Of a stretch of 13,833 bases of DNA, positions 1 through 7,096 are shown in pieces. Source of the DNA: Bdellovibrionales bacterium. Lineage in GTDB: Bacteria; Bdellovibrionota; UBA2361; JAGRAS01. The position numbers and the translations under genes were made by a program. Each line of letters opens with the position of its first letter. Position 1 is the stretch's first letter. The notes under the pieces are model-generated. The model did no database searches. It was given only the letters and a program-made list of their open reading frames with translations, and was not told the DNA's origin. Where the stretch lies: the NCBI GenBank assembly GCA_020434465.1, contig JAGRAS010000007.1, positions 1-13,833 on the forward strand, read 5' to 3'.

Positions 1-1328
1 GTTCTCCTGATTTTTCTTCATTAGTTGATGCACTAGAAGATTCAGTAGTTAATATCTCAGTAGAGATTGATGAAAAAGATACAAGAGGAGATGCAGCTTT
101 ACCTGACATGCCTTTTTTTAAGCAGGGACCTGGTAAATCCTATTATTCAGCTGGTTCAGGCTTTGTTTTAAGTAATGATGGTTATATTGCTACATGTTAT
201 CATGTGATTGAAAAAGCAGATAGCGTTATCGTTCGTTTCGAAAATGATAAGAATGAATATTCAGCACTTGTAGTTGGCTCTGATCCTAAAACGGATCTTG
301 CTCTTTTGAAAATAACAACTGATAAGAAGTTGATTCCAGTTTTTATTGGTGATTCAGACTCTCTTAAGGTAGGCCAGTGGGTTGTAGCGATTGGAAATCA
401 ATTTCAACTTGGGAAAACTGTTACTGCAGGAATTGTTTCTGCCAAGTCAAGAAGGGTGCCTACGCAAGCTAGTGGTCCTTATGATGCCTTTATTCAAACT
501 GATGCATCGATTAATCCTGGAAGTTCAGGAGGTCCGCTTTTTAATGCTCGTGGCCAAGTTGTTGGGATTAGCACTGCAATTTATAGTCCAGGTAAAACTC
601 AATTTGGTGGTACAGGTTTTAATATTGGAATTGGTTTTGCAATTCCAATGGCAATAGCAAGTGGCGTATTTGAACAATTAAGGAATCAAGGTAAGGTAAC
701 CCGTGGGCTGCTTGGAGTTATTATTCAAAAAATTGATCCTCGAGTAACAAAGATTTTAAAAATTAACGAAGCAGCAGGTGCATTAGTTGCCGATATTGTA
801 GCTGGAAGTCCGGCTGAGAAAGCTGGTGCTAAGAGAGGTGATGTGATTGTTAAGTTTAATAATCATGATGTTCTAGATCATGACGATCTTCCACTGATGG
901 TAGCAAGCACAGATATTGGCTCGGTAGTGCCGATGGATGTGGTGCGTAATGGTGTAAAAATGCAGTTGCACCCTAAAATTGTTGAACTAACTGATGATGC
1001 TTCAGAAGAAGGAAGTGCTGATGAAGTTGAACAAATCAAAGCTAATGAAATTGGTTTATATCTAGATGATTTAAATGAAGAGCTTTCAAAAACTCTAAAA
1101 CTACCTGTATCTGAAGGCGTGTTAGTAAAAGGAATTGAGCCCGGATCAATTGCTGATATTGCTGGCATTAGTGTTGGAGATATAATCGAAGAAGTAAACC
1201 GTGAGCAAATTTCATCAAGTCAAGCATTAGATAAATTGCTTAAAAGTCTTAAACCAGAAGATCCAGTGTTGATGTTAGTCAGACGTCAATCAGGTACTAG
1301 GTTTTTAACCTTCTCTGTTGAGAGATAG
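1..1328 (+). CDS. htrA: HtrA/DegP-type periplasmic serine protease with two PDZ domains (5' partial)
   Basis: ATP-independent serine protease (family S1C) that degrades or refolds damaged envelope proteins. The reading frame is open from base 3, and the residues before the first ATG at 108 (SLVDALEDSVVNIS) match the normal start of the mature protease, so the gene is cut by the window edge and 108 is not its start. The catalytic triad is visible: His in TCYHVIEKA, Asp in KTDLALLKI, Ser in NPGSSGGPLFN (the usual motif is NPGNSGGPL, so Asn is replaced by Ser). PDZ1 begins near RGLLGVIIQ (about base 700) and PDZ2 near IGLYLDDL (about base 1050); each has a GxxxGDxI-type segment (GAKRGDVIV, GISVGDIIE). 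The signal peptide would lie upstream of the window. The stop lies 24 bp inside the end of convergent rsmA, and no terminator is visible. Family call is secure; DegP versus DegQ cannot be decided. Confidence 0.95.
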   Translation, partial: SPDFSSLVDALEDSVVNISVEIDEKDTRGDAALPDMPFFKQGPGKSYYSAGSGFVLSNDGYIATCYHVIEKADSVIVRFENDKNEYSALVVGSDPKTDLALLKITTDKKLIPVFIGDSDSLKVGQWVVAIGNQFQLGKTVTAGIVSAKSRRVPTQASGPYDAFIQTDASINPGSSGGPLFNARGQVVGISTAIYSPGKTQFGGTGFNIGIGFAIPMAIASGVFEQLRNQGKVTRGLLGVIIQKIDPRVTKILKINEAAGALVADIVAGSPAEKAGAKRGDVIVKFNNHDVLDHDDLPLMVASTDIGSVVPMDVVRNGVKMQLHPKIVELTDDASEEGSADEVEQIKANEIGLYLDDLNEELSKTLKLPVSEGVLVKGIEPGSIADIAGISVGDIIEEVNREQISSSQALDKLLKSLKPEDPVLMLVRRQSGTRFLTFSVER

Positions 1329-2129
1329 ATTTACAAGAGCTTTGCTTAGCGCTGCATAGTCACCTAAACTTAAATCTTCTGGGCGAAGGTCTGTGTTTAT
1401 ATTTGCTTCTTTAAGTGCTTGAGTAATTGTTTCGCTCGAAGCTAAACCAGAGCTTTTTAAACTATTTGGAATCTTTTTTCTTCTTCTGTAAAATGAGGCG
1501 CTTACAACTCGTTTAAACATTATTAAATCTTCAATTTCAACTCTAGGTTTTTCGAGCATTCGCAATTCGACAATTCGAGAATCAACTTTTGTTGGAGGGT
1601 GAAAGCAGTTTCCAGGAATAATTGGCCCAGAATATACGTTAGCTTTTAACTGTGTGGAAATAGTTAATACCCCATAGTCTTTGGTTCCTGGGCTAGCAGC
1701 CAGACGATCTGCGAACTCTTTTTGAAGTAGCAAAACAGCTTTTTTTACATTTGGGCATGTATCAATTAAAAAAAATAAAATCTCAGTCGAGAAAGAGTAG
1801 GGAAGGTTTCCAAAGACAACTAGATCATCTCCTAGTTCAAGAAAATCTACAAAACGCACATCACTATTAATGATTTTTATATGAGGGTATTTCTCAGCTA
1901 GTGGTTTACAGAATTTTTCTTCAATTTCAATAACTGTTAGATTGCCATAATTTTGTAGTGATTTAGTTAAGGCCCCCAATCCAGGGCCAATTTCAATAAG
2001 TTGATCCTTCTCACTTGGCTTACCAAATTTAATTATTTCATCAATAACTGAGTCATCGATTAAAAAATTTTGCCCTCTTTCTTTAGAAGGTTTTACCCCA
2101 TATTCTTTGAGTTTGGATTTTACTTTCAT
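1305..2129 (-). CDS. rsmA: 16S rRNA (adenine1518/1519-N6) dimethyltransferase RsmA/KsgA
   Basis: Dimethylates two adjacent adenosines in the 3'-terminal hairpin of 16S rRNA late in 30S assembly, using SAM. The protein is 274 aa, normal for the family. It has the N-terminal signature GQNFLID, SAM motif I (LIEIGPGLGALT), an acidic residue in motif II (VIEIEEKF), and motif IV NLPY (GNLPYSFSTEI), which positions the target adenine; the C-terminal small helical domain is present. I chose the ATG at 2129 because MKVKSKLKEYGVKPSKERGQ fits the usual N terminus. It starts 8 nt after the tsaD stop; an ATG at 2174 would add 15 unconserved residues and overlap tsaD. It is the last gene of a minus-strand run after the cytochrome gene and tsaD, and its 3' end overlaps htrA by 24 bp. 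Confidence 0.96.
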   Translation of the reverse strand: MKVKSKLKEYGVKPSKERGQNFLIDDSVIDEIIKFGKPSEKDQLIEIGPGLGALTKSLQNYGNLTVIEIEEKFCKPLAEKYPHIKIINSDVRFVDFLELGDDLVVFGNLPYSFSTEILFFLIDTCPNVKKAVLLLQKEFADRLAASPGTKDYGVLTISTQLKANVYSGPIIPGNCFHPPTKVDSRIVELRMLEKPRVEIEDLIMFKRVVSASFYRRRKKIPNSLKSSGLASSETITQALKEANINTDLRPEDLSLGDYAALSKALVNLSLNREG

Positions 2130-2137
2130 ACAAATTT

Positions 2138-3181
2138 CTATGCAGCAGTTTTTTGTAAGCTTTCCACCGGCCATCTGCTTATAACACCATTAGTGTATAA
2201 ATCAGCTTGCTTTGCAGATAGTCTATATGCTCCAACTAAAGCAATCATAGCAGCATTATCTATGCAATGGTTCATATTTGGAAAATAACAATTAACACCA
2301 AGTTTAGAAGCTTCTGCTCTTAAATATTTATTAGCAGAAACGCCACCAGTGATACTAATAGTCTTTATTTTTGAATTTTGCAGCGCGTTTTTTAGTTTAA
2401 AAACTAGTGAATCAACTATTGAATGTTGGATTGTATAAGCCAATTCAGCTTTTAACATTGGATTTAAATCAATTTCATTTTTATGTTTATTAATTAATTG
2501 AGAAATGGCTGTTTTTAAACCGGAAAAGCTAAAACCTTCAGCCTCGCGCATGACCTTAGGAAGCACAAAGTTATACTTTGTAGATTGTTTATAATTTAAG
2601 AAAGAATCGGCGAGTTCAGCAAGTTTTGGGCCTCCAGGATATTCAAATCCCAAAAGGTGGGCAGATTTATCAAAGGCCTCACCAGCAGCATCATCTATTG
2701 TTCTTGCTATCAGTTTATAATCTCCAATCTGATTAACTTCTAAAATCTCAGTATGTCCGCCAGAAACTACTAGAGACAAAAAAGGAAATTTCAAATCTGG
2801 ATTATCTAGCAGAGGTGCAAGGATATGCCCTTCAATATGATTGACTCCTATAAAAGGTTTATCAGCTGAAATGCTTAATCCTTTAGCAAAGCTGTAACCC
2901 ATTAATAAGCAGCCTTTTAAGCCAGGCCCTCTAGTAACAGCAATGCCATCAATCTCTCTTAGTTCTAATTTAGAATCGGTAAGAATTTTAGAGTATAAGA
3001 GAGGTAGGTTTTTTAAATGTTCTCTTGAAGCTAGTTCAGGAACAACACCTCCGTAAGCTTTATGCAGATCGATTTGGGAAGAGACTTCTTCAGCAATAAT
3101 TTGAATTTTACCGTCATTCTCGAGTTTTATTATCGCAATAGCAGTTTCATCACAACTTGTTTCAATGCCAAGTACTAACAT
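2138..3181 (-). CDS. tsaD: tRNA N6-adenosine threonylcarbamoyltransferase TsaD (Kae1/YgjD)
   Basis: Transfers the threonylcarbamoyl group from TC-AMP to A37 of ANN-decoding tRNAs (t6A), working with TsaB and TsaE in bacteria; neither partner is in this window. The protein is 347 aa, full length. Visible signatures are the N-terminal LGIETSCDET, the family motif GGVVPELASREH, the metal-binding HIEGH (His115 and His119), and near the C terminus CIDNAAMIALVG, whose Asp completes the metal site. The ATP-binding ASKHA fold is also represented by VVSGGHTE and SITGGVSANKYL. The ATG at 3181 gives the canonical MLVLGIETSCDET start. It sits 12 nt after the cytochrome gene and 8 nt before rsmA, so the three are probably co-transcribed. 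Identification is secure. Confidence 0.97.
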   Translation of the reverse strand: MLVLGIETSCDETAIAIIKLENDGKIQIIAEEVSSQIDLHKAYGGVVPELASREHLKNLPLLYSKILTDSKLELREIDGIAVTRGPGLKGCLLMGYSFAKGLSISADKPFIGVNHIEGHILAPLLDNPDLKFPFLSLVVSGGHTEILEVNQIGDYKLIARTIDDAAGEAFDKSAHLLGFEYPGGPKLAELADSFLNYKQSTKYNFVLPKVMREAEGFSFSGLKTAISQLINKHKNEIDLNPMLKAELAYTIQHSIVDSLVFKLKNALQNSKIKTISITGGVSANKYLRAEASKLGVNCYFPNMNHCIDNAAMIALVGAYRLSAKQADLYTNGVISRWPVESLQKTAA

Positions 3182-3193
3182 TTAAAATCTCTA

Positions 3194-4087
3194 TTAAGAG
3201 GCATTTGGTACTGTTCTGAGATACGCGGCAATTGCATAAAGATCTTCATCTTTGGCATTAGCATAAAAACGAACTGGACAAAAATCTAAGTCAATAAAAC
3301 GAGCCCCAGGGGTCTCACCAGTTCTTAAAAAGTAAACAATTTGATCTTCGCTCCACTCACCAATACCATAAAGTTTTGATGAGGAAATATTAGGTGCAAT
3401 TTTTTCACCTTTCTCATTTTTTATAATTCTTCCGCCGTATAAATATTTTTCATCACTTACAAGGCCACCATCGCTATTATGGCAGGATGTGCATCTTGCC
3501 ACATGTTCTACCAAATAACGGCCGTATTCTACTTTGTGTTGTTTAGAGATTGCTGGAATAAAACCAGAGATAGTTTTTCTGTCTTCAAATAAACCAATTG
3601 TGTTTCTTTTAACAAAACCAACTTCTCGTCTTTCAACATCGTTCAAAATAGGAGGAAGCGTGTTTAAATACGCAACAATAGCTAAAACATCATTGTCAGA
3701 CATCCAAGTGAATCCTTGATGTAATTCTACCGATAATTGATTTCGTTCCTTTCCAGTTGATGTTCTAATTGCAGTAACTACTTCTTGAGATGACCATTCA
3801 CCAATCCCTGATTTAGAGGGTGTCAGATTAGCTGCGTAAACTTTACCATAACTATCGTATTGCGCTCTTCCTCCCTCAAGAATTGAGTTTGGTGATGAAT
3901 TTTGGCCATGGCAATAACCACAAGCAGCTAAAGTTTTTGTAAGATATTCACCGTGTTGAACTAAGTCTGCATTATGAGGAAGTTCATTTAAAGGAATAAC
4001 ATCCTCTGAATGACAGGCAATAAAATTAAGGCTAATTAAACAAAGCAAGATTTGGATAGTTTTAAACTGCGACTTCATGATTCTCAT
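3194..4087 (-). CDS. Dihaem c-type cytochrome, probable lipoprotein
   Basis: Electron carrier or oxidase/dehydrogenase subunit on the periplasmic side. Two CxxCH haem sites are visible: CGYCH (Cys56, Cys59, His60) and CTSCH (Cys199, Cys202, His203), each within a mono-haem cytochrome c domain ending in a similar helix (VLAIVAYLNTLPP, LYAIAAYLRTVP). In domain 1, Met129 (FTWMSDND) is a plausible sixth ligand. Domain 2 has no methionine after its CxxCH; the matching place reads DFCPVRFYAN, so the distal ligand must differ. The N terminus is a short basic stretch, a hydrophobic segment (IQILLCLISLNFIAC) and Cys25, a loose lipobox, which suggests lipid anchoring. Two ATGs are possible, 4087 and 4078, and neither has a strong Shine-Dalgarno site. 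No partner oxidase or dehydrogenase is nearby; the gene heads the tsaD-rsmA run. Exact electron partner unknown. Confidence 0.88.
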   Translation of the reverse strand: MRIMKSQFKTIQILLCLISLNFIACHSEDVIPLNELPHNADLVQHGEYLTKTLAACGYCHGQNSSPNSILEGGRAQYDSYGKVYAANLTPSKSGIGEWSSQEVVTAIRTSTGKERNQLSVELHQGFTWMSDNDVLAIVAYLNTLPPILNDVERREVGFVKRNTIGLFEDRKTISGFIPAISKQHKVEYGRYLVEHVARCTSCHNSDGGLVSDEKYLYGGRIIKNEKGEKIAPNISSSKLYGIGEWSEDQIVYFLRTGETPGARFIDLDFCPVRFYANAKDEDLYAIAAYLRTVPNAS

Positions 4088-4236
4088 AAAATTATTAAGT
4101 ATTTGAGATAGTAAAATACTATAATAACTACGATAATCACAAGTAAAATGCCAAATTTATTTCATATAAGCTAATATGAAAGTAAAGTGTTTTCATGGAT
4201 TTATTTTAAAAAGACAGATTGTAACCCAGTCTTTAA

Positions 4237-4283
4237 CTCTATCCTAGCCTTGGTCTTGAACTTTGTCTTAGCCCTTGCCTTAA
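4237..4283. repeat. Two degenerate tandem copies of a ~23-nt purine/pyrimidine-biased unit
   Basis: Bases 4237-4259 and 4261-4283 align without gaps over 23 nt with about 16 matches, period 24. The shared words are CTAGCCTTG/TTAGCCCTTG and GTCTTGA/GCCTTAA. They lie in the gap between the sigma-factor terminator and the cytochrome gene. Function unknown; the similarity could be chance in biased sequence. Confidence 0.35.
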
Positions 4284-4324
4284 TATTTTGATGATTGAGG
4301 CTAAGGCTATGAGCATAGCTTATC

Positions 4325-4364
4325 AAAAAAAAAGGGAAGCAGGGCGTTGAGACTTCACCCTGCT
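4325..4364 (-). terminator. Intrinsic terminator of the ECF sigma factor gene
   Basis: On the minus strand a perfect 7-bp GC-rich stem, AGCAGGG (plus-strand 4338-4344) with CCCTGCT (4358-4364), has a 13-nt loop. It is followed, after TCCC, by nine T residues (the A-run at 4325-4333). It begins 10 bases past the sigma gene stop, so that gene is transcribed alone. Confidence 0.88.
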
Positions 4365-4374
4365 AATCTAGCGA

Positions 4375-4995
4375 TTATAGATTCCCCACTGACTTCTCGG
4401 GCGATTTAGTAAACCCGAACTCTTTGTATGTTTCCGCCAACTTTCTGCGAAGTAAGAGGCGTGAACGGTGCAAGCGAGACTTAACCGCAGGAACACTAAG
4501 TTTAAGGATTTTACTAACTTCTTTACTTGAGAGCCCATCAATATCTCTCAAAATGAAGACTGGGCGATATTCATCAGGGAGAGATGTAATTGCCTCTTCC
4601 ATGATCCTTAACAGTTCCTTTCTAGCGGTTATTTCATCCGCATTATTTCTAGAGTCCGTTTTTAGAATTAAAGAATTTGCAGGATCAGCAACAGCTTCTT
4701 CTAGCAAAATACTTTTATCTTGGTTCCGCTTTCTAATTTTCATTAGTGATGCGTTAACAGTTACTCTATATAGCCAGCTAGAAAAGGAGGATTTTCCTTC
4801 AAAGCTGTCAATTTTACGGTAAACGGTGGTGAAAACATCTTGCAGGACTTCTTCTGCATCCTGCTTATTTTTGGTAAATCTGGTAGCTAGACTATAGGCC
4901 TTATCACTATAGCGGTTAATTATCTCTTCAAAGCTATCGACACAACCTGTTGCAACCGCCTTAACCAATTCATTATCGCTTAAAACTTCTATCAT
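4375..4995 (-). CDS. ECF (sigma-70 family, RpoE-like) RNA polymerase sigma factor
   Basis: Group 4 sigma factor that redirects RNA polymerase to a specific promoter set. The protein is 206 aa. Region 2 spans about residues 22-90 (FEEIINRYSDKAYSLA, QDAEEVLQDVFTTVYRKI for core binding and -10 recognition, then FSSWLYRVTVNASLMKIRKR). A variable acidic linker follows, then region 4 at about residues 140-190 (LPDEYRPVFILRDIDGLSSKEVSKIL, SVPAVKSRLHRSRLLLRRKL), the -35-binding helix-turn-helix. The ATG at 4995 has a good Shine-Dalgarno (GAGGT, plus-strand 5005-5009). No anti-sigma gene is adjacent: an intrinsic terminator follows directly, and the divergent neighbour is an ASCH protein. Its activity must therefore be controlled by expression or by a distant anti-sigma factor. 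The promoter it reads cannot be deduced with confidence. Confidence 0.94.
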   Translation of the reverse strand: MIEVLSDNELVKAVATGCVDSFEEIINRYSDKAYSLATRFTKNKQDAEEVLQDVFTTVYRKIDSFEGKSSFSSWLYRVTVNASLMKIRKRNQDKSILLEEAVADPANSLILKTDSRNNADEITARKELLRIMEEAITSLPDEYRPVFILRDIDGLSSKEVSKILKLSVPAVKSRLHRSRLLLRRKLAETYKEFGFTKSPEKSVGNL

Positions 4996-5306
4996 GATTC
5001 TTTAACCTCAAAATCAAAGCCTTAATCTAGCTAATGCGAAATTCCTGCCAAAAAGGAAAAAATTACAAAAATTTATGAACCCTTTTAAAAAACCTGTGAT
5101 TTTGAGAGTTTAGCAGCCTTCTAAACTGAAGTAGTTTGGGATTGGATCATTAAAAACCATCTGACTGTTTAAGAAAGCAACACTTTGGTCATTTATTTGA
5201 CAGTTTTTATTACATTAAGTCAGTTTATTTTTTTTTAATCGCAATAGCTATGTTAAGCTTCGACTTTCAATGCTTGAATTTTAACTATTCTGAGGATTGT
5301 ATAGTG
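4996..5306. other. Divergent intergenic region between sigma factor and ASCH gene
   Basis: About 310 AT-rich bases that must hold both promoters. A perfect TTGACA lies at 5197-5202, but no good -10 follows at 16-18 nt. Three similar nonamers lie on the plus strand: TGACTGTTT (5162), TGACAGTTT (5198) and AGTCAGTTT (5218), possible regulator or promoter sites. No gene or RNA is recognisable. Confidence 0.4.
5292..5296 (+). promoter_or_regulatory. Shine-Dalgarno site fixing the ASCH gene start
   Basis: GAGGA ends 10 nt before the ATG at 5307. The earlier ATG at 5250 has no such site and would add residues without family resemblance, so 5307 is preferred. Confidence 0.6.
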
Positions 5307-5711
5307 ATGGAAGTCCCAGACGAAACAAGCGTAATAACCAAAGAGGCAAATTGTCCAGAAAAGGTTATCAATTTTGCGCCGGAGCTAATTCCTTTTATAC
5401 AGTCAGGTATAAAGACTGTAACTTATCGCTTAGGGACTAAGTATTCGTATTTAAAAGTTGGTGATAAAGTAGAGATTCGTGAGTATGGTAGTGTAGGTTT
5501 GGTTGCGAAAGCTGAAATTATTTTTATAGAAGAACTGCCCTTTGAGGAACTGCCATTGAGATATCCTGGCCATGAAAGCTATGAAAATAAAGAGCATCAG
5601 CGAAGAGTTTTTAATGGCTATTATTATTACACAGGCAGGCAGATCGCTGATAAAGACAGTTTTTTACTGATAGAATTTGATTTGGTCAATCCAGCTTATA
5701 CTAGCGATTAA
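5307..5711 (+). CDS. ASCH-domain (PUA-like) protein
   Basis: Small protein of 134 aa from the preferred start. The ASCH fold is indicated by FAPELIPFIQSGIKTVTYRLG (residues about 23-43): Gly34, Lys36, Thr37 and Arg41 form the family's GxKT...R motif, followed by a YLKVGDKVEI strand typical of the barrel. ASCH proteins are a PUA-related superfamily proposed to bind RNA or modified nucleotides; some members act on modified nucleosides, but a specific reaction cannot be assigned here. A later segment is rich in Tyr and charged residues (NGYYYYTGRQ). There is no signal peptide or membrane segment, so it is cytosolic. It is divergent from the ECF sigma gene and 155 bp upstream of lysA, so not clearly in an operon with either. 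Start alternatives are the ATG at 5250 and a GTG at 5304. Confidence 0.75.
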   Translation: MEVPDETSVITKEANCPEKVINFAPELIPFIQSGIKTVTYRLGTKYSYLKVGDKVEIREYGSVGLVAKAEIIFIEELPFEELPLRYPGHESYENKEHQRRVFNGYYYYTGRQIADKDSFLLIEFDLVNPAYTSD

Positions 5712-5866
5712 TCTTTAATTGTTCTATTCTATAACCTGAATTTGGTTTAAGAAAGCTGCTACGAAATGCAATCTACCGAAATCTTTGCAAGAAAAAACAA
5801 GTCGGGGCTTTGCCGCGATAAAAACTGCTGTTTAAGGCAGGGCTGCAAGCTATAAATAAAAAGCTC

Positions 5867-7096
5867 ATGACAATTTCAAATGATAAATTAATTACTTTAG
5901 CAAAAAAATATGGAACCCCACTTTATGTTTATGATGCAGATTTCATTATAAAGAAGTTTCAGGAGTTAACAGCAAGTTTTAGTTATCCTAAACTTAAGCT
6001 TCACTACGCAATGAAAGCTAATTATAATGTAGGAATCCTAAAAGTAATATTGTCTCTTGGTGCTTGTATAGATGCTGTTAGCTTAGGGGATGTGCTTTTA
6101 GCAAAAGCTGTTGGGTTTACTCCAGATAAAATTTTGTTCACAGCAAATAATATTACTGATGAAGAAATGCAAGCTGTAAAGGCAGAAGGCGTTTTGTTTA
6201 ATATTGATTCTTTATCAAGGCTGGAAAAATTTTGCTCTGCCTATCCAAATTCAGATGTATGCATAAGATTTAATCCTGATGTCGTAGCCGGTGCGCATGA
6301 AAATATTCGTACGGGCGGAGCCTTAACAAAATTTGGGGTTTTATTTGAAGACTTAGAAAAAGTAAAAGAAATAGTTGCTAGTAATAATGTAAGAATTGTT
6401 GGGATCCATAAACATACCGGATCAGGTGTAAAGGTAGATGAACAAGATAAATTTTTAACTGCAATAGATAACTTGTGTAGAATCGCTACTGTAGATAATT
6501 TTCCAGATCTAAAGTTTGTTGATTTTGGAGGTGGATTTCATGTTCCTTATAAAGATACTGATGGAATTGTTGACTATAAGAGTTTAGGCCATGAAATAGA
6601 TTTAATGATTCAAAAGTTAAATTCTCAATTTGGCTCGGAGTTGGAAGTGTATTTTGAGCCTGGCAAATTTCTAGTAGCTGAGGCAGGTCATTTGCTAATT
6701 CAAGTAAACACACTAAAAAATAATAAAGGGAGATTAATTGCTGGAACAAATTCTGGTTTTTCACAATTAATCCGACCAATGTTTTACCAGGCGTATCATC
6801 AAATAGATAACCTCTCTAATCCTAAGGCAAACGCAGAAACTTATGATATTTGTGGTAATATTTGCGAAACAGGAGATCTTTTTGCTTCTAATAGACCCAT
6901 TTCTCAAATAAGAGAGGGAGATTTACTAGTCATTAGAAATGCTGGGGCGTATTGTTACTCTATGGGGTCAGTTTATAATTTAAGACCTATGCCAGCAGAA
7001 GTGATTGTTCAAGATGATATAGAGCATTTATCTAGAAAAAGAATTAGTGAGCAGGAATTGATTGATCTTGTTTTGGCTGAATCTAATTATGAATAA
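5867..7096 (+). CDS. lysA: Diaminopimelate decarboxylase LysA
   Basis: PLP-dependent fold-type III decarboxylase that converts meso-DAP to L-lysine, the last step of lysine synthesis. The protein is 409 aa, full length. The PLP lysine is Lys50 in HYAMKANYN; the glycine-rich phosphate site is FVDFGGGFHVPY; HKHTGSGV and EPGKFLVAEAG follow (many homologues have Arg where this has Lys in EPGK). The second-subunit active-site segment CETGDLF, with its catalytic Cys, and the C-terminal GAYCYSMGSVYNLRPMPAEV are all present. The ATG at 5867 matches the family start but has only a weak ribosome site (AAAAAGC). Its stop overlaps dapF by 8 bp, so translation is probably coupled. The 155-bp upstream gap shows no recognisable lysine riboswitch. 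Ornithine/arginine decarboxylases of the same fold are an alternative, but dapF next door strongly favours LysA. Confidence 0.95.
   Translation: MTISNDKLITLAKKYGTPLYVYDADFIIKKFQELTASFSYPKLKLHYAMKANYNVGILKVILSLGACIDAVSLGDVLLAKAVGFTPDKILFTANNITDEEMQAVKAEGVLFNIDSLSRLEKFCSAYPNSDVCIRFNPDVVAGAHENIRTGGALTKFGVLFEDLEKVKEIVASNNVRIVGIHKHTGSGVKVDEQDKFLTAIDNLCRIATVDNFPDLKFVDFGGGFHVPYKDTDGIVDYKSLGHEIDLMIQKLNSQFGSELEVYFEPGKFLVAEAGHLLIQVNTLKNNKGRLIAGTNSGFSQLIRPMFYQAYHQIDNLSNPKANAETYDICGNICETGDLFASNRPISQIREGDLLVIRNAGAYCYSMGSVYNLRPMPAEVIVQDDIEHLSRKRISEQELIDLVLAESNYE

Noticed and set aside
2129..2174. Upstream ATG for rsmA at 2174
   Set aside because: It would overlap tsaD by 37 bp and add 15 residues before the conserved N terminus; the ATG at 2129 fits the family.
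4424..4822. 132-codon plus-strand open frame opposite the sigma factor gene
   Set aside because: It is antisense to a well-conserved gene, has no family resemblance and no good ribosome site.
5197..5202. TTGACA as a -35 promoter element for the ASCH gene
   Set aside because: No acceptable -10 sequence lies 16-18 nt downstream, so it is only mentioned in the intergenic description.
5712..5866. Lysine riboswitch or attenuator before lysA
   Set aside because: The 155-bp gap has some short complementary words (TCGGGGC/GCCGCGA with a mismatch, CTGC/GCAG) but no lysine-riboswitch core and no terminator with T-run; it is also too short for a typical L-box.
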